From Nanosynbacter sp. (GTDB lineage Bacteria > Patescibacteriota > Saccharimonadia > Saccharimonadales > Saccharimonadaceae): a DNA stretch of 33,171 nucleotides. Both the position numbers and the translations under genes were made by a program. Under the pieces are notes generated by a model that was not told the origin of the DNA, made no database searches, and was given only the letters and a program-made list of their open reading frames with translations. Location: assembly GCA_015257485.1 (NCBI GenBank), contig JABZKC010000006.1:1-33171 (forward strand). Direction: 5' to 3'. Positions within the stretch are counted from its first letter, which is position 1, and the number at the start of each line of letters is the position of its first letter. Shown here one piece after another: positions 1 to 7,669 of the stretch.

Positions 1-51
1 GGATTGTTCCTTTTTTGTTTTAGGTGTCTTTCTTAATTGTTTAACTGAACC
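1..51 (+). repeat. Left copy of a 51-bp inverted terminal repeat
   Basis: These 51 bases are the exact reverse complement of 33118-33168. The copy starts at the window edge, so the true repeat may extend further left. The right copy has three more outer bases, which suggest that GATTGTTCC followed by six T is the distal half of an intrinsic terminator hairpin (ACA-GGAT-TGT visible, then TCC and T6). Both copies point into the window and lie upstream of inward-facing genes. It may be the edge of a longer dispersed repeat at which an assembly stopped. Confidence 0.85.
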
Positions 52-86
52 GAAATTTCTGGATAGTAAAAATCGCATAAGATTTT

Positions 87-170
87 TTGGTATTTTTCTC
101 AATCGGTGATACAATAGCTTCGGATACTGAGGGGGATGTGCTTAGATATTTTTTAACATAATAAGAAAGG
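87..170 (+). promoter_or_regulatory. Promoter and ribosome binding site of the PIN-TRAM gene
   Basis: A -35-like TTGGTA at 87-92 and a -10 TACAAT at 110-115 are 17 bases apart. A Shine-Dalgarno AGAAAGG at 164-170 precedes the ATG at 175. This is one of the leadered genes of the window, with a leader of about 50 bases. Confidence 0.6.
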
Positions 171-174
171 TTTT

Positions 175-909
175 ATGGAAATTATTTCTTTAATCATTCA
201 TGGCCTCATCTTAATTGAAACTAGCTTTCTTGCGTACCGTTCTTTCAAGAAGAGCTTTAATTATTTTGGCCAAAAAAAGAAAATTTATGTCGATTCATCG
301 GCTTTGATGGATGGACGTGTATTAAAGGTCGCGCAAACGGGATTTTTAGGCGGGATTTTAATTATTCCGCGCAGTGTAATTCACGAGATGCAACTACTCG
401 CCGACGGTAAAGACAGTGAAAAACGCACGCGTGCGAGATTTGGGTTGGACATAGTCTCAGAACTGGAGCGCATCCCTTCGACGGATGTGGTAATTCTGAA
501 AGATGAATTAGATCGCACGCCAGTCGATGAAAGACTTTTGCAGTTAGCTGAAGAAAATCACGGATCAATTATGACGATTGATTACAATCTAGGGAAGGTC
601 GCTTCGACGATGAATATTAATATTCTCAACATTAATGAACTTGTAGTGGAACTACGTTCTGAATATCTACCAGGTGAATGCTTTACTTTGAAGATTACCA
701 GCACCGGTAGCAATCCAAAGCAAGGAGTGGGGTATCTTCCGGACGGCATGATGGTAGTAGTAGATAATGCTAGTGATAAAATTGGCGAGTCAGTGGATGT
801 GATGTTCGAAAAATTCCTGCAGACTAATTCTGGGCGCATGATGTTTGCTAAGTTAGTACCAGAAAAACAGAAAAAGATGCATAAGCCGTTCCTAAAAAAG
901 AAGTCATAA
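175..909 (+). CDS. PIN-TRAM domain membrane-anchored protein (YacL-like)
   Basis: A 244-residue protein with one hydrophobic N-terminal segment (about residues 4-20), a PIN nuclease fold (about 36-155) and a C-terminal TRAM-like beta domain (about 160-230). The acidic PIN positions are visible: D40 in YVDSSALMDGR, E71 in VIHEMQ, D118 in PVDERLL and D136 in TIDYNLGK. In the family these bind metal for RNA cleavage, while TRAM usually binds RNA. Typical Firmicutes YacL proteins are near 360 residues with several membrane segments; this one keeps a single segment, so it looks like a reduced version. It stands alone, with its own promoter and a terminator just downstream. The fold assignment is good; the substrate is unknown. 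Confidence 0.85.
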   Translation: MEIISLIIHGLILIETSFLAYRSFKKSFNYFGQKKKIYVDSSALMDGRVLKVAQTGFLGGILIIPRSVIHEMQLLADGKDSEKRTRARFGLDIVSELERIPSTDVVILKDELDRTPVDERLLQLAEENHGSIMTIDYNLGKVASTMNINILNINELVVELRSEYLPGECFTLKITSTGSNPKQGVGYLPDGMMVVVDNASDKIGESVDVMFEKFLQTNSGRMMFAKLVPEKQKKMHKPFLKKKS

Positions 910-911
910 AA

Positions 912-939
912 ATATCCCCCAGAGTGGGGGTTATTTTTT
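912..939. terminator. Bidirectional intrinsic terminator
   Basis: CCCCC-AGAGT-GGGGG stem flanked by an A-rich left side and TTATTTTTT on the right. It can end the PIN-TRAM transcript on the plus strand and the phosphoketolase transcript on the minus strand. Confidence 0.8.
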
Positions 940-945
940 AGTTCA

Positions 946-1017
946 CGATTGATACTATATTTGCGTTTGACGCTATATTTGCGATTGGCACTATGTATGT
1001 GATTGATGCTATATTTT
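946..1017. repeat. Degenerate 18-bp tandem repeat (4 units)
   Basis: Four consecutive 18-base units (946-963, 964-981, 982-999, 1000-1017) share the core GATTGA-x-x-CTATATTTG with a few substitutions. The array fills the spacer just after the stop codon of the phosphoketolase C-terminal gene. No coding or RNA role is evident. Confidence 0.75.
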
Positions 1018-1024
1018 TATAGTC

Positions 1025-2200
1025 TTATACTTGGTCCTCACCGTGTTCCAGAGCGTAGGCCATACGACTATCAATCTCGGATTGATACTTATCGATCAAA
1101 CTAGTAGCTTTTTCGTTTTTCGCCACATCGAGCATGAGATGGAAGCAAGAGGTTTGATTCATGACGAGCATGGCAAATGGTGTGACGGTACTTCCCCGCT
1201 CCTCATAACCATGAGCGAAGATACGCTTCGGATTAGTGTAGTTAGCTAAAATATTCTTTAGATCATGTGGGTAGCCATGAAAGTTCGCGATAATTTTCGC
1301 GCTGGAACCAAACATCTGATTAAATTCTGAGATTGGAAGCGGCTGGTCGGTAAAACCGATACCGGCGTAAGTGAGGGCAGAAATATAAGCGAGACCAATT
1401 TTTAAGTTCGGAAGGTCTTGTTGAAGCTGCTTCACCGCTTGATAGGATTCATTGAAACTAATATCGCCAGCTGCGACAAAAATGTAATCATACTCCGGAA
1501 TTTCTGAAGTATCAAGGACTTGAAGTGAAGCGCCAAGTTTTGCAGTATCGAAGAAACAAATGCCTTGCTGAAAACATAGTTCGGCTTGTTTTTCGTTCAG
1601 AAAAACTGGCTGGTCGGTCTTATTGAGAGTAACTAAATTGACCTGGTTTTGACGTTCAAAAAGATAATTAAAGCACGGCTTCACGCTTTCGGCGTCGAGC
1701 GGGAAGAGACAAGAAACTAGACGGCCTGGACGAGCGAGTAGGGCGGAGAGAAGAATTGGCGATTGATGAGAAAAGCCATTATGGTCCTGACGCCAACAGG
1801 TGCTGGTACTGAGAAGATTGGCGGAAGGATAAGACTTTTGCCAAGAGACGGTTTCGGCCTGTTCGAGAAACTTTAGATGTTGGACAATTTGTGAAAGAAT
1901 GATCGAGAAGAAAGCTTCGTAACTAGTCATCAAAGCATCTTTTCCGGTCATAAGGTGACCAACCATAGTAGAAAAGAGTACATTTTCCGAAAGAAGTTCG
2001 ACAATACGACCGGTGGCAGATTCCGGCATATCCCATTTTTCGATAACTAAATCACCCCAGGCGCGGGTGGTCTGGTCGTAAACAGCATCAATTTTATTAC
2101 TAGTAGTTTCATCAGGAGAAAAGAGGTAAAAATCTGGATCGCTTTGCATTTTCTCAGAAAGCAAAGCACCAAAAGCCTTGGCGGGAGATTTAGTTTTCAT
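1025..2200 (-). CDS. Phosphoketolase, C-terminal subunit/half
   Basis: 391 residues matching the pyrimidine-binding and C-terminal domains of xylulose-5-phosphate/fructose-6-phosphate phosphoketolase. Family motifs: LFSPDETTSNKIDAV near residue 27, SYEAF (the aminopyrimidine-contacting Glu region), WRQDHNGFSHQ near 140, FHGYPHDL and GYEERGSTVTPFAMLV. The start ATG (2198-2200) lies inside the end of the upstream N-terminal ORF; the two overlap by 11 bases (ATGAAAACTAA) in different frames. AGAGAAAGGA (2211-2220) gives a Shine-Dalgarno about 10 bases before the ATG, supporting translational coupling and two polypeptides rather than a plain sequencing error. With the other half it would cleave ketose phosphates to acetyl phosphate plus an aldose phosphate. 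The family is usually one chain of about 800 residues. Confidence 0.85.
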   Translation of the reverse strand: MKTKSPAKAFGALLSEKMQSDPDFYLFSPDETTSNKIDAVYDQTTRAWGDLVIEKWDMPESATGRIVELLSENVLFSTMVGHLMTGKDALMTSYEAFFSIILSQIVQHLKFLEQAETVSWQKSYPSANLLSTSTCWRQDHNGFSHQSPILLSALLARPGRLVSCLFPLDAESVKPCFNYLFERQNQVNLVTLNKTDQPVFLNEKQAELCFQQGICFFDTAKLGASLQVLDTSEIPEYDYIFVAAGDISFNESYQAVKQLQQDLPNLKIGLAYISALTYAGIGFTDQPLPISEFNQMFGSSAKIIANFHGYPHDLKNILANYTNPKRIFAHGYEERGSTVTPFAMLVMNQTSCFHLMLDVAKNEKATSLIDKYQSEIDSRMAYALEHGEDQV

Positions 2201-3251
2201 GAATCAAAAATCCTTTCTCTTGATCAAATAGTTCATTAAAACGATAAGTTTTAAGCCATTTTTCAAGCATCTTAAGTTCAGTTTCATCAGTCTTGGCATT
2301 AGGAAGTGGTACCTGATGAGACTTAAAATTATCACGCACTTTCATACCTTCGGCTTGGCGAGGACCAGTAAGACCCTTTTCAGAGGCAAAAATAATGAAC
2401 GGCGGATTCTCGGTAGTTTCAGCCTGGAAGAGCGCCTGCAAAAGATTTTCTAAGAGATTTTTTTGCAATTTTTCATCAAGTTCAGGAGTAAAATTGGCGG
2501 AAGTGTTAAATTTTTTGCCAAATTCTTCGTAAGTTTCGGAAAGCGTTTCCTTAGCTAAAATTGGCGTATAACCGAAACCTCTGATTAGCTCTTTTAATTC
2601 ATGCTCGGAACGGCGACTGGCAACGGTTGGAGCAGAAATCTTATAACCATTAAGGTGCAAGATTGGCAAAACCCGACCATTTGATTCACTAAGCAGTAGG
2701 CGATTAAGGTTAAGGCTACCAAGCATGGTGGCAGTTTCAAATTCACCATCACCAATAAGAGCAACCGTGGTGTGACCTGGGCGATTAAGCACGGAACCAT
2801 AAGCGGTGGCAAGCGAATAACCGAGTTCACCACCCTCACAAATCACTCCTGGAGTGACCGGGCTAGCATGAGATGGGAAGCCGCCAATGCGAGAAAACAT
2901 CTTGGAAATAATTTTAAGACCAGCATAATCGCGCGAGAGCGTAGGATCAACCTTAGCTAATTCCCCATCATAAAACAGATTAGCCTGGAGGGCAGGAAAA
3001 CCGTGACCTGGACCCAAAACAAAGGTAAAATCACGTTGGCCAAAATAGGCCTTTAAGGCAGCGTAAACCAGATTAATCCCTGGACAAGTACCCCAGTGAC
3101 CAAGTAAACGTGGCTTAATGTCGGCTGGTTTCAAGGGGGATTCTAAGAGAAAATTATCTTGCAGGAAGATTTGGGCGACCGTCAAATAATTACAAAAACG
3201 GACCCTAGCTAATAAATTGTCTAAATCAATAAAGCGCTCACCACTATACAT
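2190..3251 (-). CDS. Phosphoketolase, N-terminal (TPP-binding) subunit/half
   Basis: 353 residues covering the diphosphate-binding domain of phosphoketolase. Visible motifs: LLGHWGTCPG near residue 50, GPGHGFPA near 80, PSHASPVTPG, EGGELGYSLATAYG, the TPP motif GDGEFET, HLNGYKI and GLTGPRQAEG followed by SHQVPLPNAKTDE. It ends with KWLKTYRFNELFD, the usual end of this domain, so the break falls at the domain linker. Divergent positions: IHEGGELGY of most members (from memory) reads ICEGGELGY here, and GPGHGG reads GPGHGF. The -10 TATAAT (3259-3264) is 7 bases from the ATG, so the mRNA is probably leaderless. The C-terminal half follows with an 11-base overlap. Family assignment is strong; activity of the divergent split enzyme is inferred. 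Confidence 0.87.
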   Translation of the reverse strand: MYSGERFIDLDNLLARVRFCNYLTVAQIFLQDNFLLESPLKPADIKPRLLGHWGTCPGINLVYAALKAYFGQRDFTFVLGPGHGFPALQANLFYDGELAKVDPTLSRDYAGLKIISKMFSRIGGFPSHASPVTPGVICEGGELGYSLATAYGSVLNRPGHTTVALIGDGEFETATMLGSLNLNRLLLSESNGRVLPILHLNGYKISAPTVASRRSEHELKELIRGFGYTPILAKETLSETYEEFGKKFNTSANFTPELDEKLQKNLLENLLQALFQAETTENPPFIIFASEKGLTGPRQAEGMKVRDNFKSHQVPLPNAKTDETELKMLEKWLKTYRFNELFDQEKGFLIHEN

Positions 3252-3258
3252 ATAAAAT

Positions 3259-3264
3259 ATTATA
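3259..3264 (-). promoter_or_regulatory. -10 element of split phosphoketolase operon
   Basis: TATAAT followed by 7 bases and the ATG at 3251. This predicts a start at or one base before the initiation codon, with no room for a Shine-Dalgarno. Confidence 0.6.
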
Positions 3265-3292
3265 GCATAAGCAATAAGGGATTTCAGGGCGC

Positions 3293-3324
3293 AAAAAATT
3301 GAGTCGGGCAGAAGTGCGACTCAA
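3293..3324 (-). terminator. Terminator of the hrcA-grpE transcript
   Basis: Read on the minus strand, an 8-base stem TTGAGTCG / CGACTCAA encloses a 10-base loop and is followed by TTTTTT. Confidence 0.65.
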
Positions 3325-3399
3325 AGACACAGATCAAAGACGCGGATCAAAGGCACAACTCAAAGAAAATGGATCAAAGGCGCGGATTAAAGGCACAGC
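3318..3399. repeat. Degenerate 12-14-bp tandem repeat (about 6 units)
   Basis: Units of the form GATCAAAGGCGCG and GATCAAAGACACA recur about six times in the spacer just beyond the grpE stop. Variants include CTCAAAGAAAATG and GATTAAAGGCACA. No function is visible. Confidence 0.7.
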
Positions 3400-3420
3400 C
3401 CAATGATTTTTCTAAATGGC

Positions 3421-3978
3421 TTAGGCCTGGTGAGTAACTTTAACCATGGCCGTACGTAAAACTTCGCCTTGGTAGAGATAGCCAGGAATCAGCTCTTCAG
3501 CGATAACTTCCTGATCACCTTCACCTTCCTCCATAGAGATAGCATTATGAAGCTCGGGATTAAAGATCGTGCCTGGATTGGCATCGATTTTTTCGAGACC
3601 GAGGGATTTCATAGTCTTTTCAAGAGTTTTTTGAACCGGAGAAAGCGCTTCCGGGTGAACGGAAATAGCACGGCCCATATCGTCAATCAGAGGGAGAAAT
3701 TTCAAAATAGTGCTATGTGTGGCAGTTTTCTTAGCCTGTTCACGTTGCATTTCGACTTGTTTGCGGAAATTTTCAAAGTCAGCTCGAGTACGCTGGAGAT
3801 CAAGCAAAAATTCAGCGTTTTGCTGCCTTAGGTTAGCAAATTCTGCAGAAATTGGATCAGCCGATTGATCAAGATCATCCGAAAAATTAACTTCTGGGCT
3901 AGCTTGATTTAGATTTTCGGCTTCAGAATTTTCGAAGTTAAAATTTGACTGATTGGTTTTATCTTGTGATTTTGACAT
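3421..3978 (-). CDS. grpE: GrpE, nucleotide exchange factor for DnaK
   Basis: 185 residues with an acidic, Asn/Gln-rich N-terminal tail (1-50), a long coiled coil (about 50-95, RTRADFENFRKQ) and the C-terminal beta domain with the GrpE signature ending in GYLYQGEVLRTAMVKV. GrpE releases ADP from DnaK in the cytoplasm. It lies 9 bases after hrcA and is co-transcribed with it, so it should be under CIRCE/HrcA control. dnaK and dnaJ are not in this window; the transcript ends at the terminator near 3293-3324. Length is normal for the family. Confidence 0.95.
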   Translation of the reverse strand: MSKSQDKTNQSNFNFENSEAENLNQASPEVNFSDDLDQSADPISAEFANLRQQNAEFLLDLQRTRADFENFRKQVEMQREQAKKTATHSTILKFLPLIDDMGRAISVHPEALSPVQKTLEKTMKSLGLEKIDANPGTIFNPELHNAISMEEGEGDQEVIAEELIPGYLYQGEVLRTAMVKVTHQA

Positions 3979-3987
3979 ATTTTCTCC

Positions 3988-4884
3988 TTACAAAGTATTT
4001 TCTAAATAGCGACCGGCATGGCGGACAAGACTCATAATTTTAGCATAATTTTGACGGGTAGGACCGAGTACGCCAATATAACTATCGTCTGAGTATGGCG
4101 AACGGAATTTACTAATAATGAGCGAAGCATCAGAGTTTTTACCGATTGGATTTTCATGGCCAATGAAAATATTCAGTGGTTCACCCGGCTTGGCTTCGTG
4201 GAGCCATGGTTCAAGATTATCAAGTAGTTTCGAAACTGCCTGAATGCGACCATAATCAACAAATTCTGGCTGAGAAAAAAGCTTGGAAATACCAGAATAG
4301 TAAAGCTGGTTACCGATGGTGGCAAGACCGAGGTTCCCGGTCAGCTCGACTAACATATCGACGGCCGAGCGAATAGCAAAATCAGCACGTTCCTGAGCAT
4401 TAATACGAACCTCCAAAGCGTGAAGGCTGCGGCTACCCTCATTTTCGTCCCCACTACCAAGAGCCTTGAGAGGCGAAGGGCTCAGCCAATGGTTAAAAAT
4501 AGAATCGATAATTTCGAGAGCTTCTGCAGATTCATCAGAAGTTAAGATAGAATCTGAAGCTGACTTTTTCGACTCAGAATCAAAGGTGGCAGGATCCTGA
4601 GTGGAGGCCTCCATGCAATTTCCCAGATGAGGATTAGATGAAAGCGAGTTTACATAATAGCGGTAACCATAGTCGGTCGGAATACGGCCCGCGGAAGTAT
4701 GAGGCGAGGTGATATAACCCAGCTCCTCGAGGCGTGCCATTTCTGAGCGAATGGTGGCAGAAGAAACATTGAATAATTTAGCTAAAGTAACACTGCCAAC
4801 AGGGGTGGCAACATCAGCATACTCCTCGATAATGGCGAAGAGAATGAGTTTTTGACGTTCTGTGAGTTTAATTTCGTTATTCAT
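3988..4884 (-). CDS. hrcA: HrcA, heat-inducible transcription repressor
   Basis: 298 residues from the chosen start. An N-terminal winged helix (LTERQKLILFAIIEEY, then VSSATIRSEMARLEELGYI and SPHTSAGRIPTDYGYRYYV) is typical of HrcA, followed by the GAF-like dimerisation domain; GVLGPTRQNYAKIMSLV near the end is the usual C-terminal signature. An upstream in-frame ATG at 4914 would fall inside the CIRCE operator and upstream of the -10 box, so the ATG at 4884 (MNNEIKLTERQ) is preferred. The -10 TATAAT (4898-4903) lies 13 bases from this ATG, giving a leader of only about 7 bases. It is autoregulated through the CIRCE at 4908-4934 and followed by grpE. Confidence 0.93.
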   Translation of the reverse strand: MNNEIKLTERQKLILFAIIEEYADVATPVGSVTLAKLFNVSSATIRSEMARLEELGYITSPHTSAGRIPTDYGYRYYVNSLSSNPHLGNCMEASTQDPATFDSESKKSASDSILTSDESAEALEIIDSIFNHWLSPSPLKALGSGDENEGSRSLHALEVRINAQERADFAIRSAVDMLVELTGNLGLATIGNQLYYSGISKLFSQPEFVDYGRIQAVSKLLDNLEPWLHEAKPGEPLNIFIGHENPIGKNSDASLIISKFRSPYSDDSYIGVLGPTRQNYAKIMSLVRHAGRYLENTL

Positions 4885-4897
4885 AATTAATGATTTA

Positions 4898-4925
4898 ATT
4901 ATAGCACTTGGCACTCAAAATTCAA
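4898..4925 (-). promoter_or_regulatory. hrcA promoter
   Basis: A -35-like TTGAAT (4920-4925) and -10 TATAAT (4898-4903) with 16-base spacing on the minus strand. The CIRCE operator covers the -35 and most of the spacer, so bound HrcA would block polymerase. Confidence 0.75.
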
Positions 4926-4934
4926 GAGTGCTAA
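4908..4934. promoter_or_regulatory. CIRCE operator of hrcA-grpE
   Basis: TTGGCACTC-N9-GAGTGCTAA differs by one base from the CIRCE consensus TTAGCACTC-N9-GAGTGCTAA. Confidence 0.93.
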
Positions 4935-4951
4935 TTTTCGACAAAAAGTGC

Positions 4952-5009
4952 GGTGGGCGAAGAGATACACGTGGCAGGCGAAGAGATACACGTGGTGGGC
5001 GAAGCGATA
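4952..5009. repeat. Degenerate 21-bp tandem repeat (2.75 units)
   Basis: Units at 4952-4972, 4973-4993 and 4994-5009 share GGCGAAGAGATACACGTGG with single substitutions. The array sits between the hrcA operator and the kinase-like gene on the opposite strand. Confidence 0.75.
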
Positions 5010-5050
5010 AATTCATGATAGAATATGTAAAATATTTAAAAGGGGCGAAA

Positions 5051-5659
5051 ATGGACGAGCGCGATTTATTAAAAACCAAATTAGGCACCGGCAGTATCAA
5101 TATCTTCGGCCTACCAATGTGCGGCAAGGATACGGTAGGAGAAAAATTGGCGGCCTATTTCGATGGGAAGCTACTTTCTTCTGGAGCGATGATTCGCCAG
5201 TATGAAGCGGAAAATCAACAGGCTTTGACTGCGAACGGCTCACTCGCGCCGACGGATTTATTTTATGAAATCGTGCTTCCATATTTTGATAAGATGGAAC
5301 TAAAAAATTCACCGCTAATTCTTTCGAGTGTGGGGCGTTGGACGGGAGAGGAAAAAGAAATTTTAAGAAAAACTATCGAATCTGGGCATCCGACAAGGGC
5401 GGTGGTCTATCTAAAATTAGCCAAGGCAGAGGTAATTCGTCGCTTTATGTTAAATCTGGTGGGAGCTGGTCGCGAGCAACGCGCAGATGATGCTTCCCTG
5501 AAAGTTTTCTTGAGGCGCTTAAATGAATTTAACCAAAAAACTTTACCAGTGCTAGAATATTATCGCGAAAAGGGGCTCCTGATTGAGATTGATGCAAGCG
5601 GCTCACGAGAGGAAGTTTTTGAAAAAACTTTGGCAGAGATCAAAAAGAGATTAAAATAG
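5051..5659 (+). CDS. Adenylate kinase-like P-loop nucleoside monophosphate kinase
   Basis: 202 residues from the chosen ATG, which follows a Shine-Dalgarno-like AAAAGGGG. The P-loop is GLPMCGKDTVGEKLA, close to adenylate kinase GxPGxGKGT but with Asp in place of the last Gly. LLSSGAMIR is the NMP-binding segment; LSSVGRWTGEE resembles the adenylate kinase G-F-P-R region but lacks that exact motif. FMLNLVGAGREQRADDA would be the short lid, followed by the DD-x4-RL-like segment DDASLKVFLRRLNEF. The fold is clearly that of NMP kinases, but the altered P-loop and NMP-binding residues make the substrate uncertain. The open frame continues upstream to 4862 through the tandem repeat, but that part has no start context and overlaps hrcA. 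Confidence 0.75.
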   Translation: MDERDLLKTKLGTGSINIFGLPMCGKDTVGEKLAAYFDGKLLSSGAMIRQYEAENQQALTANGSLAPTDLFYEIVLPYFDKMELKNSPLILSSVGRWTGEEKEILRKTIESGHPTRAVVYLKLAKAEVIRRFMLNLVGAGREQRADDASLKVFLRRLNEFNQKTLPVLEYYREKGLLIEIDASGSREEVFEKTLAEIKKRLK

Positions 5660-5714
5660 TTGGGCAATAAGCAATTAGTATAATTGGGCAGTGAGAGATT
5701 AGAGTAATTGAATA
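5657..5714. repeat. Degenerate 24-bp tandem repeat (about 2.4 units)
   Basis: Units at 5657-5680 and 5681-5704 share TAATTGGGCA-rich sequence ending in ATTAGAG/ATTAGTA; a third partial unit follows. The array begins at the stop codon of the kinase-like gene. Confidence 0.6.
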
Positions 5715-5730
5715 ATACTTTCCGTTTATA

Positions 5731-5760
5731 AAAAATAGGCGCGAGATGGGCGCCTATTTT
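5731..5760. terminator. Bidirectional terminator between kinase-like gene and lepA
   Basis: AATAGGCGC-loop-GGCGCCTATTTT stem with A-run on the left and T-run on the right; it serves two convergent transcripts. Confidence 0.8.
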
Positions 5761-5770
5761 AAATTCGAAA

Positions 5771-7663
5771 TTAATCACGTTTTAACATGACTGTGAAAGC
5801 TTCAGATGGAATATCAATCTTACCGAAGCGTTTCATGCGAGCCTTACCACGTTTCTGCTTCTCAAGTAACTTAGCCTTACGATCACGGTCACCAGTGTGA
5901 ATTTTCACGGTCACATCCTTGCGGAAGGCACCGATAGTTTCACGAGCAATAATGCGTGCACCGATGGCAGCTTGTAGGGCAACTTCGAAGTTTTGACGCG
6001 GAATCACTTCTTTTAACTTCTTCGTAATGGAGCGACCGAGCGCGTCCGCCTCCGAGCGGTGACACATCAGAGCTAAGGCGTCCATTTTCTCACCACCCAC
6101 GAGGAAATCGACACGCACCAAATCTTCTGCGCGATAGCCATTAATTTCATAGTTAAAACTAGCATAACCAGAGGTGAGAGACTTCAATTGATCATAAAAA
6201 TCGGTCAGGAGATTTGCCATTGGCGCCTCGAAATCAATCAGGGCACGATCTTCGAGATAAGAAATATTTTTCTGCAAACCACGTTTCTCGACAATGAGCT
6301 GCAAGACATTGCCAATCATGGAAACCGGGAGAATGATTTCACCTTTGACCCATGGTTCACGAATTTCAGAGATAGTCGAAGCATCTGGAAGGTTAGCCGC
6401 AGACTTGATTTCGAGCTCTTCACCGGAATTTAAGGTGACTTCATAGTTGGTAGAAGGATTAGTAACCACGAGGTCGAGCTTGAATTCACGTTCGAGACGT
6501 TCCTTAATAATGTCCATGTGAAGCAGACCCAAGAAGCCGATACGTAGACCAAAACCGAGGACCGGGCTATTTTCTGGCTCGAAACGCAGGGCAGAATCAG
6601 AGAGCGAAAGCTTTTCGATGGCTTCTTTTAAATCCTTGTACTGATTATTACTAACTGGGAAAAATCCGGCGTAGACAAATGGGAGGACGTTTTTGTAACC
6701 TGGTAAAGGGTTTTTGGCAGGAGCTTTTTTCAGAGTAACCGTATCACCGACTTTTGCTTCACGGGTGGTCTTCAAGTTGGTGACAATATAGCCAACTTCA
6801 CCTTCACTAAGGCTGTCTTTGGGTGACATTTCTGGCTTCAAAATACCAACCTCAAGAGCAATGCCGGAAGTTTGGGCTGCTAGCATCTGAATAGCGGCAT
6901 TTTTACTAATCGAACCATCGACAATGCGCACGTAAAGCACCACACCACGATAGTCATCGAAGTAAGAGTCGAAAATCAGGGCACGAGTTTCAGGGGTGGA
7001 AGTAGGAAGTGTTGCAGAATTGGAAGCAGGAAGAGCTGCAGAACTGGAGGCATGAATTGTTGCAGGGGTGGATGTAGGGAGCGTTGCAGAATTTTGGAGC
7101 GAAGTATCGACAGAAGATTTGTTTGGCGCTGGGGCATATTCAATAATGCGATCGAGAACTTTTTCGACATTCAGACCGGTCTTGGCGGAAACTGGAATAA
7201 TTTCTGACGGGTCACAGCCTAAGAGATTAATAATTTCACTAGATACCCGCTCGACATCCGCAGCTGGCAGGTCGACCTTATTAATCACAGGGATAATGGT
7301 GAGATTTTGCTCAATCGCGAGGTAGACATTGGCGAGAGTTTGCGCTTGAATACCTTGAGTGGCGTCGACCACTAAGATAGCTGACTCGACAGCTTGCAAG
7401 GAACGCGAAACTTCATAAGAAAAATCCACGTGGCCCGGAGTATCAATCAGATTGAGCTCGTAACCCTTGTATTTCATTTGCACTGGGGTCAATTTAATCG
7501 TAATCCCCTTTTCACGCTCAAGTTCCATAGAGTCGAGGAGCTGAGATTTCATCTGACGCTTTTCGACAGTGCCAGTAATTTCCATCATGCGGTCAGCCAA
7601 AGTGGACTTGCCGTGATCGATGTGAGCGATGATACAAAAATTTCGAATATTTGCGGAATTCAT
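5771..7663 (-). CDS. lepA: LepA / elongation factor 4 (back-translocating GTPase)
   Basis: 630 residues with all LepA features: G1 AHIDHGKST, switch region EREKGITI, G3 DTPGHVDF, G4 NKVDLP and the LepA-specific C-terminal domain ending KKRGKARMKRFGKIDIP. LepA binds the ribosome and remodels stalled or mistranslocated complexes. It is about 30 residues longer than usual because residues roughly 188-224 carry a Ser/Thr/Ala/Pro-rich insert made of octapeptide repeats (DNA repeat 6995-7096), between the G domain and domain II. The -10 TATAAT (7670-7675) is exactly 6 bases from the ATG, predicting a leaderless mRNA. Divergent from tilS. Confidence 0.95.
   Translation of the reverse strand: MNSANIRNFCIIAHIDHGKSTLADRMMEITGTVEKRQMKSQLLDSMELEREKGITIKLTPVQMKYKGYELNLIDTPGHVDFSYEVSRSLQAVESAILVVDATQGIQAQTLANVYLAIEQNLTIIPVINKVDLPAADVERVSSEIINLLGCDPSEIIPVSAKTGLNVEKVLDRIIEYAPAPNKSSVDTSLQNSATLPTSTPATIHASSSAALPASNSATLPTSTPETRALIFDSYFDDYRGVVLYVRIVDGSISKNAAIQMLAAQTSGIALEVGILKPEMSPKDSLSEGEVGYIVTNLKTTREAKVGDTVTLKKAPAKNPLPGYKNVLPFVYAGFFPVSNNQYKDLKEAIEKLSLSDSALRFEPENSPVLGFGLRIGFLGLLHMDIIKERLEREFKLDLVVTNPSTNYEVTLNSGEELEIKSAANLPDASTISEIREPWVKGEIILPVSMIGNVLQLIVEKRGLQKNISYLEDRALIDFEAPMANLLTDFYDQLKSLTSGYASFNYEINGYRAEDLVRVDFLVGGEKMDALALMCHRSEADALGRSITKKLKEVIPRQNFEVALQAAIGARIIARETIGAFRKDVTVKIHTGDRDRKAKLLEKQKRGKARMKRFGKIDIPSEAFTVMLKRD
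6995..7096. repeat. 24-bp tandem repeat inside lepA (about 4 units)
   Basis: On the plus strand, 24-base units begin with GCAGAA or GCAGGG and encode on the minus strand octapeptides NSATLPTS, TPATIHAS, SSAALPAS and NSATLPTS. All units keep the reading frame. The insertion lies between the LepA G domain and domain II, probably in a surface loop. Confidence 0.85.
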
Positions 7664-7669
7664 GCCTCT

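Noticed and set aside
4862..5050. N-terminal extension of the kinase-like gene
   Set aside because: The frame is open through the tandem repeat, but it overlaps hrcA and the CIRCE site and has no conserved sequence; the ATG at 5051 has a Shine-Dalgarno.
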